The position numbers and the translations under genes were made by a program. The notes under the pieces are model-generated. The model was given only the letters and a program-made list of their open reading frames with translations, had not been told where the DNA came from and made no database searches. 64,000 nt of DNA, from NCBI GenBank assembly GCA_024697225.1, contig JAILGA010000104.1, positions 62,001-126,000 of the forward strand. The letters are read 5' to 3'. The DNA is from Lachnospiraceae bacterium (lineage in GTDB: Bacteria > Bacillota > Clostridia > Lachnospirales > Lachnospiraceae). Shown here piece by piece: positions 36,737 through 46,275 of the stretch. Position 1 is the first letter of the stretch; each line of letters opens with the position of its first letter.

Positions 36737-36747
36737 AGGAGGAAAAA

Positions 36748-37914
36748 ATGTACAAATACAAGTGCTTAAACCCGATCGCCAAGGTCGGTCTCAACAACTT
36801 CAATGAAAGATTTGCCGCCACCGATGATGTGGCGGATGCGGACGGCATACTTGTAAGAAGCGCGAACATGCTGGAGATGGAGTTCTCCGACAAGCTCCTC
36901 GCTATCGCAAGAGCCGGTGCCGGTGTTAACAATATCCCCGTTGACCGGTGTGCCAAACAGGGCATTGTTGTCTTCAACACACCCGGTGCCAATGCCAACG
37001 GTGTCAAGGAAATGGTTCTCGCGGCCATGCTTCTGGCCTCTCGTGATATAGTAGGCGGTATAGAGTGGGTCAGAAAGAATTCCGGTGATCAGGACATCGC
37101 CAAGCTCACGGAAAAGAGCAAAAAGAAATTTGCGGGCACCGAGATTATGGGCAAAAAACTGGGTGTCATCGGCCTCGGCGCCATAGGCGTAAGAGTTGCC
37201 AATGCCGCAAGAAGCCTCGGAATGGAAGTTTACGGCTACGATCCCTATCTGTCGGTCGAGGCGGCCTGGGCTCTTTCCCGCGACGTCAGGCATGTGACTG
37301 ACGTGAACGAGATCTACAGCAAGTGCGACATCATCACCATCCATGTACCTGCACTTGATTCCACAAAGGGCATGATAAACGGCGAAGCGATCTCCAAGAT
37401 GAAAAAAGGTGTGATCCTGCTCAATCTCGCCAGGGATATCCTCTGCGACGAGAACGCAGTTCTTGCGGGCATTAACTCCGGCAAGATCAGAGCCTATGTC
37501 ACGGATTTCCCGAACCCGACAGTCGCAGGACATGACGGCTGCATCGTCATACCTCATCTGGGCGCATCTACCGAGGAGAGCGAAGATAACTGCGCGGTTG
37601 CCGCCGTGGCAGAGCTCATGAACTACCTCGACAACGGCAACATCCTCAACAGTGTAAACTACCCCAGATGCGACCTCGGCATCTGCAGCAAGCCCAGAAT
37701 CGCGATCTTCCACAAGAACGTGGCCAATATGATCAGCCGTTACACACAGGCACTCGGCAACGCGGGCTGCAACATCTCCGACATGACGAACAAGTCAAAA
37801 GGCGAAGTGGCCTACACCCTCATCGATCTCGATGATCCGGTCAAGCCCGAGGTCGTGGAGCAGCTCAGGTCCGTCGAAGGCGTGTTCCGCGTAAGAGTCG
37901 TCAGGGAAAAATGA
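36748..37914 (+). CDS. serA: D-3-phosphoglycerate dehydrogenase with C-terminal ACT domain
   Basis: 388 residues, the short form. GLGAIGVRVANAA binds NAD; the catalytic arginine is in VRSANMLEM/ARAGAGVNNIP, with the later HLGAST histidine. Residues ~315-388 are an ACT domain (FHKNVANMISRYTQALGNAGCNI), which in relatives binds serine for feedback control. It makes phosphohydroxypyruvate, the SerC substrate. Ribosome site AAAGGAGG. Confidence 0.96.
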   Translation: MYKYKCLNPIAKVGLNNFNERFAATDDVADADGILVRSANMLEMEFSDKLLAIARAGAGVNNIPVDRCAKQGIVVFNTPGANANGVKEMVLAAMLLASRDIVGGIEWVRKNSGDQDIAKLTEKSKKKFAGTEIMGKKLGVIGLGAIGVRVANAARSLGMEVYGYDPYLSVEAAWALSRDVRHVTDVNEIYSKCDIITIHVPALDSTKGMINGEAISKMKKGVILLNLARDILCDENAVLAGINSGKIRAYVTDFPNPTVAGHDGCIVIPHLGASTEESEDNCAVAAVAELMNYLDNGNILNSVNYPRCDLGICSKPRIAIFHKNVANMISRYTQALGNAGCNISDMTNKSKGEVAYTLIDLDDPVKPEVVEQLRSVEGVFRVRVVREK

Positions 37915-37954
37915 TCTCCCGGACGATCCTGCAGGGATGATCAGAGTTTTTTTT
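37912..37954 (+). terminator. Terminator-like hairpin after serA that overlaps the start codon of the next gene
   Basis: TGATCTCCC (37912-37920), starting at the serA stop codon, pairs with GGGATGATCA (37934-37943) with one bulged base, and is followed by GAG and eight T residues (37947-37954). The right arm contains ATG 37937. Confidence 0.65.
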
Positions 37955-38623
37955 ACCACAATCCAAAATGAAGGCACCGGCAGCAATGCCGGTGCATCAA
38001 AAAAACGCGTGCGGCTTCTTCACGAAGCCGCATGGTCGCTTCTTGCCGGATCCCTGCACAGCCTTAATCCCTCGGTTTTCCCCTCCGCAGACGCCGGAAG
38101 TCTGCCCGCTGTAGAAAAGGGTTCCTTTGGTAAACCCTCGTTTACAGATCCTTCCCTTCCCTCTTTTTCTCTCTCTCACTCGGGTTCGGTCGCTGTCTGC
38201 GCCATATCCGAAGAAGACCCTGTAGGCGTTGATGTCCAGGAGATCCGCGGGATGCGCGGACGTATGGACATAGACGGGATCGCAGAGAGGTTCTTTCACC
38301 CCGCAGAGCGGGAACTCCTTGATCACGCGAAGGATATCACGGAGCGCCGCAGACTTTTCTACACTGTTTTTTCATGCAAGGAAGCTTATGTGAAGATGAC
38401 AGGATCAGGCATATCAGAGGATTTCAGGGGATTCTGTACGATCTTTGACGGCGAAGGCCGCCCGTCATATATTCTTGATGACAAGACAGACCGGATCACC
38501 GGCTACACTGTTCTAAATGATTTCCCCCTCAAAGACTACGTTCTCGTAACCTGCGTCAATCGTGAACTATCACGGGAAGTCCTGCCTCAACCTTATTATA
38601 GAGTTCTTCCGCATCCGCAGTAG
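37937..38623 (+). CDS. 4'-Phosphopantetheinyl transferase (Sfp/HetI type)
   Basis: 228 residues. The core has FSLSHSG, PVGVDVQEI (magnesium-binding Asp), FFHPAERELL and FSCKEAYVKMTGSG, the order of the Sfp superfamily. It attaches the CoA arm to carrier proteins such as acyl or peptidyl carriers. No secondary-metabolite cluster is adjacent. ATG 37937 lies inside a terminator-like stem and its purines (GCAGGG) touch the codon, so initiation may be poor or conditional. Its last 68 bases overlap the convergent L,D-transpeptidase gene. Confidence 0.85.
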   Translation: MIRVFFTTIQNEGTGSNAGASKKRVRLLHEAAWSLLAGSLHSLNPSVFPSADAGSLPAVEKGSFGKPSFTDPSLPSFSLSHSGSVAVCAISEEDPVGVDVQEIRGMRGRMDIDGIAERFFHPAERELLDHAKDITERRRLFYTVFSCKEAYVKMTGSGISEDFRGFCTIFDGEGRPSYILDDKTDRITGYTVLNDFPLKDYVLVTCVNRELSREVLPQPYYRVLPHPQ

Positions 38624-40139
38624 GTATGTTGACGCAGCCGTGGGATCCGGAATTGATATAAAGATCTCCGCCGAATTTGTTTCTCCAGGACGCGTCATGA
38701 ATTCCGTAATGACCCGTGAATGCCATCCAGAATTTGACAAATGATGTGTAGCCCTCTCCGCGGAGAGTTCTGTTTTTCTGCATAAAATAGATATCAAAGA
38801 CTCCGCACGGCGTATCTCTTCTCAATGCGGCGCAGCCTGTCACCACCGGTATCTCCATGTCAATCCTGCCGCCTTCGAAATAATAGAGCATCTGATTAGC
38901 TTTATCGACCTCTATATACCTGCCGCCTATATCATCTTCGCTAAGGTACAGCGCGCTGTGCAAAAGTACAGGTTCATGCTTCTGCGGTCTGCCGCTCTTA
39001 ACAGCCTCCTTGAGCCACTCTATCTCCGCTTCTTCGTCTATCTTGTTGCCGTAGGTACTCTTGCCCGCAGGAATGATCACCTTTCTGCCGTCGGCCGCAG
39101 TAAACTCCCTGTCTACTCCGTATGTGTCATATTTCTCACAGAGTTCCCGCACAAACTCCTCTATCTCTGATCCCTTTATTATCAGGCCGCCGTGCCCGCA
39201 CTCGACAAAGCCGTTGGTCTCTCTGATATCGGAGGGAAGCTCCACGAACTCACCGTCTATCAGATAGGTATCTGCTTCCGTCACGCCGGCATCCCCATCC
39301 TCTTCGTCCTCCCCCGCAAGAGCACGTCCGCCTGAAGCGGCTCTGTTTCCGGCTCCGCCCGACTGTGCGAGCGCCTTCTTAAGATCATCAGAAGTCATTA
39401 TCCAGTCATCCGTCACGGAGGCATCCAGTACTATTTCCTCATCGCCCATACAGTAGGATATTTCCGGGGCCCTCGCCTTCTCTATGGCCTTCCAGGTATC
39501 CATAACGGATCTGTCATTCTCTGTGAGCTCATAGGTTTTATAGCATTCACTGCCCTCCGAATCGAGAGGAACATAGAACTCACCACTGCTTATTTTTTCT
39601 GCCGCAGTCTCAAGGATCGCAGTCCTGTTCGGCGAGTCGTGAGTATCAGCCACCAGTCTGTAGCCCTCTGCATGTCTCTCTATATGCATGCCGTCCGGCG
39701 ATACATCAAAGATATCCCAGCTGTCCACGGCAGCTTCCAGAGCATCCATGTCAAATGTTGTGACCGGATTGACAGATATGTAATTGCCGCTGAAGATCCC
39801 CTTAACAAGAGAAAAGGGAGTCTGCTCGCTGTAAGCCTTCCGCACCGATGCGTCGTAGCTCACGCTCATATCAAGATCTTTTGTGGGTATGGCGAGATTC
39901 CTGTCATTTCTGCCGATAAGCATCACAACGGCGGGCACGCCTTCGTTCTCATAGAGCTTGTAGTCAAGCTCCGCCGTGACCTCCGAGGGAGTAAGTCCCG
40001 TGGCATACACTCCGCCCACCCAGGTGCCGTAGCCGAAGCGTCCCTCATAGAGTTTCTGCATGCCGAACCAGACCGCCGAGACAACCCCCGCGAAGCAAAT
40101 AAATGTTATAAGAAATGCGCGTAAAAGCTTATTCTTCAT
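38556..40139 (-). CDS. Membrane-anchored L,D-transpeptidase (YkuD) with N-terminal peptidoglycan-binding-like domains
   Basis: 527 residues. A signal-anchor (LLRAFLITFICFAGVVSAVWFG, ~residues 5-25) sets the rest outside the cell. Two VanW/Ykud-associated-type repeats fill the middle, with a Gly/Ala/Asp-rich linker near 265-285. The C-terminal YkuD domain has GIHDASW and GSHGCVNIP with catalytic C502. It forms 3-3 crosslinks in peptidoglycan. The gene ends inside the oppositely oriented transferase gene. Confidence 0.88.
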   Translation of the reverse strand: MKNKLLRAFLITFICFAGVVSAVWFGMQKLYEGRFGYGTWVGGVYATGLTPSEVTAELDYKLYENEGVPAVVMLIGRNDRNLAIPTKDLDMSVSYDASVRKAYSEQTPFSLVKGIFSGNYISVNPVTTFDMDALEAAVDSWDIFDVSPDGMHIERHAEGYRLVADTHDSPNRTAILETAAEKISSGEFYVPLDSEGSECYKTYELTENDRSVMDTWKAIEKARAPEISYCMGDEEIVLDASVTDDWIMTSDDLKKALAQSGGAGNRAASGGRALAGEDEEDGDAGVTEADTYLIDGEFVELPSDIRETNGFVECGHGGLIIKGSEIEEFVRELCEKYDTYGVDREFTAADGRKVIIPAGKSTYGNKIDEEAEIEWLKEAVKSGRPQKHEPVLLHSALYLSEDDIGGRYIEVDKANQMLYYFEGGRIDMEIPVVTGCAALRRDTPCGVFDIYFMQKNRTLRGEGYTSFVKFWMAFTGHYGIHDASWRNKFGGDLYINSGSHGCVNIPTADAEELYNKVEAGLPVIVHD

Positions 40140-40149
40140 TTAATAAAAC

Positions 40150-41841
40150 TCAGGTATTACTCCGCTGATCCTTTAAGTCATTCTCATCAAAAGCGTCGCT
40201 GATCGGCTTTCCCGCAGGAACCATGGGAAAGACCATATCATCCATGTCTATCATGCATTCCACCAGTGCGGGACCGTCATACTCCACCGCTTCCCTGAGG
40301 ATCCTTTCAGCATCCCTGACATCATCCAGCAAAAACGCCCTGCATCCGAGTGCTTCCGCCACCTTGCAATAATCAACCTTATCGGTCAGAACCGTCTGTG
40401 AAAAGTGTTTCTTATAAAACAGATTCTGCCACTGGCGCACCATGCCCAGCACGCTGTTGTTGATCACAATCTCGGTTATTGGAATATTGTAGCGGGATGC
40501 GGTCGCAAGCTCGTTCATGTTCATCCTGAAGCATCCGTCTCCGGCGATATTAACCACCTTTCGCCCGGGATTTCCCACCTGTGCGCCTATCGCCGCGCCA
40601 AGGCCGTAACCCATGGTCCCCAGGCCGCCCGAGGTCAGGAAGGTTCTGGGTTTTGTGTAACGGTAGTACTGTGCAGCCCACATCTGGTGCTGTCCCACAT
40701 CGGTGACTATGATGGAGTCGTCGGGAAGAAGCTTATTCAGCGTTTCCATCACATACGGGCAGGTCAACTTATCCTTCTCATAACTGAGCGGAAATTTCTT
40801 TTCGGTCTCCATGACCTCGCTTATCCATTTACTGTGATCCGTCTTCGGAAGTCTCTTCAGAAGATCCGTGAGTACCTCCTTCAGATCTCCCACAATGTGA
40901 TGATCGGTGTGGATATTCTTGTTGATCTCCGCCGCATCGATATCGATATGCAGGATTTTGGATTTTCTGGCAAAGGTTTTGGGATTTCCGATGACTCTGT
41001 CAGAAAATCTCGCGCCGAGGGCTATAAGGAGATCACAGGAACTCACGCCGAAATTCGATGCTTTGGTGCCGTGCATACCGATCATACCGGTATAAAGCGG
41101 ATGATTTCCGGGGAAGGCCCCCTTTCCCATCAGCGAATCACAGACCGGGGCACCGATGGTCTCGGCCAGCTGCACAAGCTCGTCCGAGGCACCGCTTATC
41201 ACTGCCCCGCCGCCCACATAAAGATAAGGCTTTTTTGACGATGTTATCAGAGAGACCGCATCATCTATATCTTTTTCGCTCCAATTGCGGACAGGCTCCG
41301 AAGCGGTTTCAGCCTTCAAAGGCTCGTAGTCAGCAACGGCAGCGGTCACATCCTTGGTTATATCAACCAGCACAGGCCCAGGACGTCCCGATCTCGCTAT
41401 ACTGAAAGCTTTTCTTATGGTAGACGCGAGTTTTTCCACATCCTTGACGATATATCCGTGCTTGGTTATGGGCATCGTTATGCCCGCTATATCCGCCTCC
41501 TGGAAGCTGTCCTTCCCGAGGAGAGGCAGGGTCACGTTGCAGGTGATGGCAACGATAGGCACGGAATCCATATATGCTGTAGCGATACCCGTGACAAGAT
41601 TGGTGGCTCCGGGTCCGCTCGTCGCAAAGCACACGCCCACACGTCCCGTAGATCTCGCATAACCGTCAGCAGCATGAGCAGCACCCTGTTCGTGCGAGGT
41701 CAGGACATGATTGAAATGATCGCTCTGCTTATAAAGCTCATCATATATGTTCAGTATCGCCCCGCCGGGATATCCGAATATTGTGTCGACTCCCTGCTCC
41801 TTCAGACATTCCAGTACTATCTGTGATCCGTTCAGTTTCAT
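40150..41841 (-). CDS. ilvB: Acetolactate synthase large (catalytic) subunit
   Basis: 563 residues from ATG 41841, which overlaps the ilvD stop as ATGA; the frame runs 33 codons further up inside ilvD and is rejected there. [16 protein letters not shown], the ThDP glutamate in [19 protein letters not shown]-domain segments and the ThDP/Mg motif [12 protein letters not shown] to NN are all present. It makes acetolactate or acetohydroxybutyrate for valine, leucine and isoleucine. No ilvN regulatory subunit is nearby. Confidence 0.95.
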   Translation of the reverse strand: MKLNGSQIVLECLKEQGVDTIFGYPGGAILNIYDELYKQSDHFNHVLTSHEQGAAHAADGYARSTGRVGVCFATSGPGATNLVTGIATAYMDSVPIVAITCNVTLPLLGKDSFQEADIAGITMPITKHGYIVKDVEKLASTIRKAFSIARSGRPGPVLVDITKDVTAAVADYEPLKAETASEPVRNWSEKDIDDAVSLITSSKKPYLYVGGGAVISGASDELVQLAETIGAPVCDSLMGKGAFPGNHPLYTGMIGMHGTKASNFGVSSCDLLIALGARFSDRVIGNPKTFARKSKILHIDIDAAEINKNIHTDHHIVGDLKEVLTDLLKRLPKTDHSKWISEVMETEKKFPLSYEKDKLTCPYVMETLNKLLPDDSIIVTDVGQHQMWAAQYYRYTKPRTFLTSGGLGTMGYGLGAAIGAQVGNPGRKVVNIAGDGCFRMNMNELATASRYNIPITEIVINNSVLGMVRQWQNLFYKKHFSQTVLTDKVDYCKVAEALGCRAFLLDDVRDAERILREAVEYDGPALVECMIDMDDMVFPMVPAGKPISDAFDENDLKDQRSNT

Positions 41842-43505
41842 TTTGCTATCTCCAGTATCGCTCCTCTGTTTCCGCTCGTGACCATTTCCGCATAGCGCGC
41901 GAGATATCCGGTTGTGACGGCCGGCTTGCGCGGTTTCCATGCAGCCCTTCTGGATTCCAGTTCCTCATCGCTGACCTTCAGTTCAAGCTTCATTGCGGGT
42001 ATGTCTATAGAGATGATATCTCCGTCCTTTACCAGAGCTATGGGTCCGCCCACCGCCGCCTCAGGCGATACATGACCTATGGACGCTCCGCGGCTCGCTC
42101 CGGAAAATCTGCCGTCTGTTATGAGTGCGACTGTCGAGCCCAAACCCATTCCCGCTATCGCGGAGGTGGGGTTTAACATCTCCCTCATACCGGGGCCGCC
42201 CTTTGGCCCCTCGTAACGGATAACGACGACATCGCCCTCCTTTATACTGCCTCCCTTGATCGCGGAGATCGCATCCTCCTCGCAGTCAAAGACACGTGCC
42301 GGTCCCTCGTGCTTCATCATTTCGGGTGCGACAGCGCTTCTCTTTACCACGCTGCCGTCGGGCGCAAGATTGCCCTTGAGGACAGCGAGGCCGCCGGTTT
42401 TGCTGTAAGGATTGTCAAGCGGCCTTATGACCTCGGGATCCCTGTTCACGGCACCCTTTATGTTCTCGCCGATGGTCTTTCCGGTCACTGTCATGCACTC
42501 CGTGTTTATAAGCCCTGCGTCGGCCAGCTCCTTCATGACCGCATATACTCCGCCGGCTTCGTTCAGATCCTCCATATAAGTCGGACCCGCCGGAGCGAGA
42601 TGGCAGAGGTTTGGCGTTTTCTCGCTTATGGGATTGGCAAAGCTGATATCGAAGTCAAATCCGACCTCATGGGCTATGGCCGGGAGATGGAGCATGGAAT
42701 TGGTAGAGCAGCCGAGAGCCATATCAACCGTGAGAGCGTTAAGTATGGCCTCTTTTGTCATGATATCCCTGGGTCTGATGTTCTTTCTTACGAGTTCCAT
42801 AACAGCCATGCCCGCATGCTTCGCAATCTTTAATCTCTCGGAGTAGACAGCGGGTATCGTGCCGTTGCCCGAGAGTCCCATTCCCAGAGCCTCAGTCAGA
42901 CAGTTCATGGAATTGGCGGTATACATACCCGAGCAGGATCCGCAGGTGGGACAGACCTTGTTCTCAAATTCCGTCACGTCCTCCTCGCTCATAAGTCCCG
43001 CCGCATGAGCTCCAACCGCTTCAAACATGGAAGACAGACTTCTCTTTTTGCCCTTCACATGCCCCGCGAGCATGGGACCGCCGGAGACGAATACTGTCGG
43101 CACATTTACCCTTGCGGCTGCCATGAGAAGGCCGGGAACATTCTTGTCGCAGTTCGGCACCATTACAAGTGCGTCAAACTGATGAGCTATCGCCATGCAC
43201 TCCGTTGAATCCGCGATAAGGTCTCTCGTGACCAGACTGTACTTCATTCCCACGTGTCCCATTGCAATGCCGTCACATACCGCTATCGCAGGGAAAACCA
43301 CAGGCATGCCGCCGGCTTCGGCAACGCCTAGTCTGACAGCCTCCACGATCTTGTCAATATTCATGTGGCCGGGCACTATCTCATTGTAGGAGCTGACAAT
43401 TCCCACCATGGGCTTCTTTATCTCCTCCGGCGTGAATCCGAGAGCATTGAGCAGACTTCTCGCGGGTGCCTGCTGCATTCCCGATTTCATATTATCACTC
43501 TGCAT
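41838..43505 (-). CDS. ilvD: Dihydroxy-acid dehydratase
   Basis: 555 residues, full length. Cluster cysteines appear in PNCDKNVPG and [16 protein letters not shown]; the active-site serine region is [11 protein letters not shown]. It dehydrates dihydroxy acids in branched-chain amino acid synthesis. GGAGG precedes the ATG. Between leuB and ilvB in one operon. Confidence 0.96.
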   Translation of the reverse strand: MQSDNMKSGMQQAPARSLLNALGFTPEEIKKPMVGIVSSYNEIVPGHMNIDKIVEAVRLGVAEAGGMPVVFPAIAVCDGIAMGHVGMKYSLVTRDLIADSTECMAIAHQFDALVMVPNCDKNVPGLLMAAARVNVPTVFVSGGPMLAGHVKGKKRSLSSMFEAVGAHAAGLMSEEDVTEFENKVCPTCGSCSGMYTANSMNCLTEALGMGLSGNGTIPAVYSERLKIAKHAGMAVMELVRKNIRPRDIMTKEAILNALTVDMALGCSTNSMLHLPAIAHEVGFDFDISFANPISEKTPNLCHLAPAGPTYMEDLNEAGGVYAVMKELADAGLINTECMTVTGKTIGENIKGAVNRDPEVIRPLDNPYSKTGGLAVLKGNLAPDGSVVKRSAVAPEMMKHEGPARVFDCEEDAISAIKGGSIKEGDVVVIRYEGPKGGPGMREMLNPTSAIAGMGLGSTVALITDGRFSGASRGASIGHVSPEAAVGGPIALVKDGDIISIDIPAMKLELKVSDEELESRRAAWKPRKPAVTTGYLARYAEMVTSGNRGAILEIAK

Positions 43506-43535
43506 TTCATTACCTCCATAATCCGCGGGTCGCGC

Positions 43536-44627
43536 TCAGGCGATCCTCGACACTATCTCCATTCCCATGGCTCTGCAGCCCACAGACTTTCTCGTATCGC
43601 CGGGCAGTATCAGATCTCCGGTGCGCACACCGTCTCTGAGTGTATCCTGCACGGCTTTCTCTATCGCGTCTGCCTCCTTTTCAAGCGAGAAGCTGTATCT
43701 GAGCATCATCGCCGCAGAGAGAATCGTGGCGATAGGATTGGCGATATCTTTGCCTGCTATATCCGGCGCGCTGCCGTGGCTGGGCTCATAGAGTCCGAAG
43801 CTTGTCTCATTAAGGGAAGCGCTGGGCAGCATGCCGATAGAGCCTGTGATCATGCTCGCCTCATCCGAGAGTATATCTCCGAACATATTCTCGGTGAGCA
43901 CTACATCAAACTGGGAAGGATCCCTGACGAGCTGCATCGCGCAGTTATCAACGAGCATATGCTTCAGCTCCACGTCCTGATAATCCCTTGCAACCTCCTC
44001 GACCACCGCTCTCCAGAGTCTTGAGGAATCAAGCACATTTGCCTTATCGACGCTGGTAACCAGGCGCCTCCTCTTTCTTGCCACATCAAAGGCCTTTATG
44101 GCTATGCGTCTGATCTCGTCCTCGGAATAGACAAGTGTATCTGTGGCGACACGTTTGCCGTCAATCTGCTCGGTCTTTCTCGCACCGAAATACAGACCGC
44201 CCGTAAGCTCACGCATGATCAGAAGATCAAACCCTTTCACACAGGTCTCCTCTTTCAGCGGACAGGCACTCTTAAGCTCGGGATACAGATATGCGGGTCT
44301 GAGGTTCGCAAAGAGTCCCAGGGCTTTTCTTATCCCGAGCAGTCCGGCCTCGGGCCGCTTATCCGGCGGAAGCTTATACCACGGACTGGTCGCGGCATCA
44401 CCGCCGATCGACCCCATCAGCACGGCATCGGCACTTTTGCACGCCGCTATGGTCTCATCGGTGAGAGGGATTCCGTACTCATCTATCGACGCCCCTCCCA
44501 TCAGCACATCTTTTGTCTCCACGCTGTGCCCGTATATCTCGGCAACCCGCTCAAGAACAAGCTTGGCCTGAGAGACGATCTCAGGTCCTATCCCGTCACC
44601 GGGAATGCATACGATCTTCATATCCAT
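43536..44627 (-). CDS. leuB: 3-Isopropylmalate dehydrogenase
   Basis: 363 residues. GDGIGPEI start, [27 protein letters not shown], the catalytic Lys in [15 protein letters not shown], and [13 protein letters not shown] for NAD and metal. It oxidises and decarboxylates 3-isopropylmalate to 2-oxoisocaproate. leuA, leuC and leuD are not present in the window. Starts 19 bases after yajC. Confidence 0.95.
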   Translation of the reverse strand: MDMKIVCIPGDGIGPEIVSQAKLVLERVAEIYGHSVETKDVLMGGASIDEYGIPLTDETIAACKSADAVLMGSIGGDAATSPWYKLPPDKRPEAGLLGIRKALGLFANLRPAYLYPELKSACPLKEETCVKGFDLLIMRELTGGLYFGARKTEQIDGKRVATDTLVYSEDEIRRIAIKAFDVARKRRRLVTSVDKANVLDSSRLWRAVVEEVARDYQDVELKHMLVDNCAMQLVRDPSQFDVVLTENMFGDILSDEASMITGSIGMLPSASLNETSFGLYEPSHGSAPDIAGKDIANPIATILSAAMMLRYSFSLEKEADAIEKAVQDTLRDGVRTGDLILPGDTRKSVGCRAMGMEIVSRIA

Positions 44628-44646
44628 AGGTCATTCCCTCTCAACA

Positions 44647-45054
44647 TCAATCCTTCTTGCTTCCGCCCAGAAATCCGAAGGGCTTTTTCTTCTCCGGCTC
44701 GGCAGCCTGTGCCTTCTCCGCTTCGGCCAGCTTTACGGCATCCTCCGGCTTTTCAAGCTCGACTATTGCCTCCTTGACCATGGGAATACGGCAGTTCTTA
44801 TTGTTGCCGAACTCTACGATTACCATATCATCGGATACATCTATGACCGTGCCGATAAAGCCTCCTGTTGTCCTTACGGAATCGCCCACAGCCACGTTGG
44901 ACAGAAGAGCCGCTTTCTGCTTCTGTTCCTTCCTCTGCGGCCTGATCATAATGAAATACATGAACCCGAAGATGACGACGAGATATGCGATCATCATCAT
45001 CGTTCCTGTTCCCTGTCCCGCCGTTCCTGTGGCCGCTGCTGCTATCATACCCAT
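44647..45054 (-). CDS. yajC: Preprotein translocase subunit YajC
   Basis: 135 residues from ATG 45054, which follows AAGGAGG. One membrane helix (MMIAYLVVIFGFMYFIM), then RPQRKEQK, then the small basic domain (GDSVRTTGGFIGTVIDV). The acidic and then basic tail is longer than in E. coli. It associates with SecDF at the translocon. tgt lies upstream, the usual tgt-yajC pairing. Confidence 0.93.
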   Translation of the reverse strand: MGMIAAAATGTAGQGTGTMMMIAYLVVIFGFMYFIMIRPQRKEQKQKAALLSNVAVGDSVRTTGGFIGTVIDVSDDMVIVEFGNNKNCRIPMVKEAIVELEKPEDAVKLAEAEKAQAAEPEKKKPFGFLGGSKKD

Positions 45055-45102
45055 TTGTAACTCCTCCTTCACTTTTGCTAAAACCGTTAAAGTTTAATTA
45101 TA

Positions 45103-46275
45103 CTACCCAGCCTGCATTCCCGCAAGTTTTTCCCTGTACCAGGTGCCGTAGATGCCCTTGTCTATTGCGTCTCTTATCTCGCTCATCAGATGATTGTAGA
45201 ACCACAGGTTGTGGGTGACCATAAGCCTGAGTCCCAGCATTTCACCGGATTTCAGAAGATGTCTGATATAGCTTCGTGAATATCTGCGGCAGGCGGGGCA
45301 TCCGCAGCCATCTTCTATGGGTCTGCCATCCGTCTCATAGCGTGCGTTCATGAGATTGATGTGTCCCGATGAAGTATAGGCGTGACCGTGTCTGCCGTTC
45401 CTCGTGGGATAAACACAATCGAAGAAATCAACACCTCTTGCCACCGCCTCAAGAATATTCTCAGGTGTTCCGACGCCCATCAGATAGGTCGGCGCGCTGC
45501 GCGGGAGTTCGGGCACCGTGACATCCAGGATGTGATACATCTCCTCGTGAGTCTCTCCCACGGCAAGTCCGCCTATCGCATATCCGTCCAGCCCCATTTC
45601 GGATATCTCTCTTGCATGGCGTATCCTGATATCGCCAAATACCGCCCCCTGGTTGATCCCGAATAGCATCTGATCCCTGTTTACGGTCTCTTCAAAGGAG
45701 TTGAGCCTTTTCATCTCCTCCCTGCAGCGCTTAAGCCACCTGGTGGTCCTGTCCACACTTCTTTCGACATATTCTCTGTCCGCCCTGCTTGAAGGGCATT
45801 CGTCGAATGCCATGGCTATGGTGGAGCCCAGATGTGACTGAATCCTCATGCTCTCCTCCGGACCCATGAATATCTTTCTCCCGTCGATATGAGAGGAGAA
45901 GAGCACGCCCGCCTCGGTTATCTTTCGCCTCTCAGCAAGCGAAAAGACCTGAAATCCTCCGGAATCGGTCAGTATCGGTGTCCTGCATGACATATACCTG
46001 TGCAGCCCGCCGCATCTGTATATCACATCGTCCCCGGGTCTCAAATGCAGATGATAGGTATTAGACAGCACCACCTGGGTGCCCAGAGCCTCCAGATCTT
46101 CGGCTCCCAGACCGCCTTTTATCGCTCCGACAGTCGCCACGTTCATAAAAAGCGGCGTCTGCACCGTGCCATGCACAGTGACCAGCTCGCCCCTCTTTGC
46201 TTTGCCGTCTTCTTTTATCAGGCGATAGCCGAAACGGCGCTCACCTGTAGATGTATCTGTCCCAGAACTCCTCAA
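45103..46275 (-). CDS. tgt: Queuine tRNA-ribosyltransferase (tRNA-guanine transglycosylase)
   Basis: About 380-390 residues. TPLFMNVATVGAIKGG, catalytic aspartates in LTDSGGFQVFSLA and FDCVYPTRNGRHG, and the zinc site CGCPACRRYSRSY with a downstream histidine. It replaces guanine-34 with a queuine precursor in tRNAs for Asp, Asn, His and Tyr. The start is uncertain: there is no ATG before FMNV; TTG 46275, inside the end of the vanY-like gene, is the only upstream start-like codon seen. Confidence 0.93.
   Translation of the reverse strand: MRSSGTDTSTGERRFGYRLIKEDGKAKRGELVTVHGTVQTPLFMNVATVGAIKGGLGAEDLEALGTQVVLSNTYHLHLRPGDDVIYRCGGLHRYMSCRTPILTDSGGFQVFSLAERRKITEAGVLFSSHIDGRKIFMGPEESMRIQSHLGSTIAMAFDECPSSRADREYVERSVDRTTRWLKRCREEMKRLNSFEETVNRDQMLFGINQGAVFGDIRIRHAREISEMGLDGYAIGGLAVGETHEEMYHILDVTVPELPRSAPTYLMGVGTPENILEAVARGVDFFDCVYPTRNGRHGHAYTSSGHINLMNARYETDGRPIEDGCGCPACRRYSRSYIRHLLKSGEMLGLRLMVTHNLWFYNHLMSEIRDAIDKGIYGTWYREKLAGMQAG

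Noticed and set aside
36766-37713. 315-codon minus-strand open frame
   Set aside because: Mirror of serA, with no start site or family pattern.
37974-37995. GCACCGGC/GCCGGTGC hairpin as a terminator
   Set aside because: Followed by A residues on the plus strand and without a T-run on the minus strand; it lies inside coding sequence.
41842-41940. N-terminal extension of ilvB
   Set aside because: Lies inside ilvD; the ATGA overlap start fits the family length.
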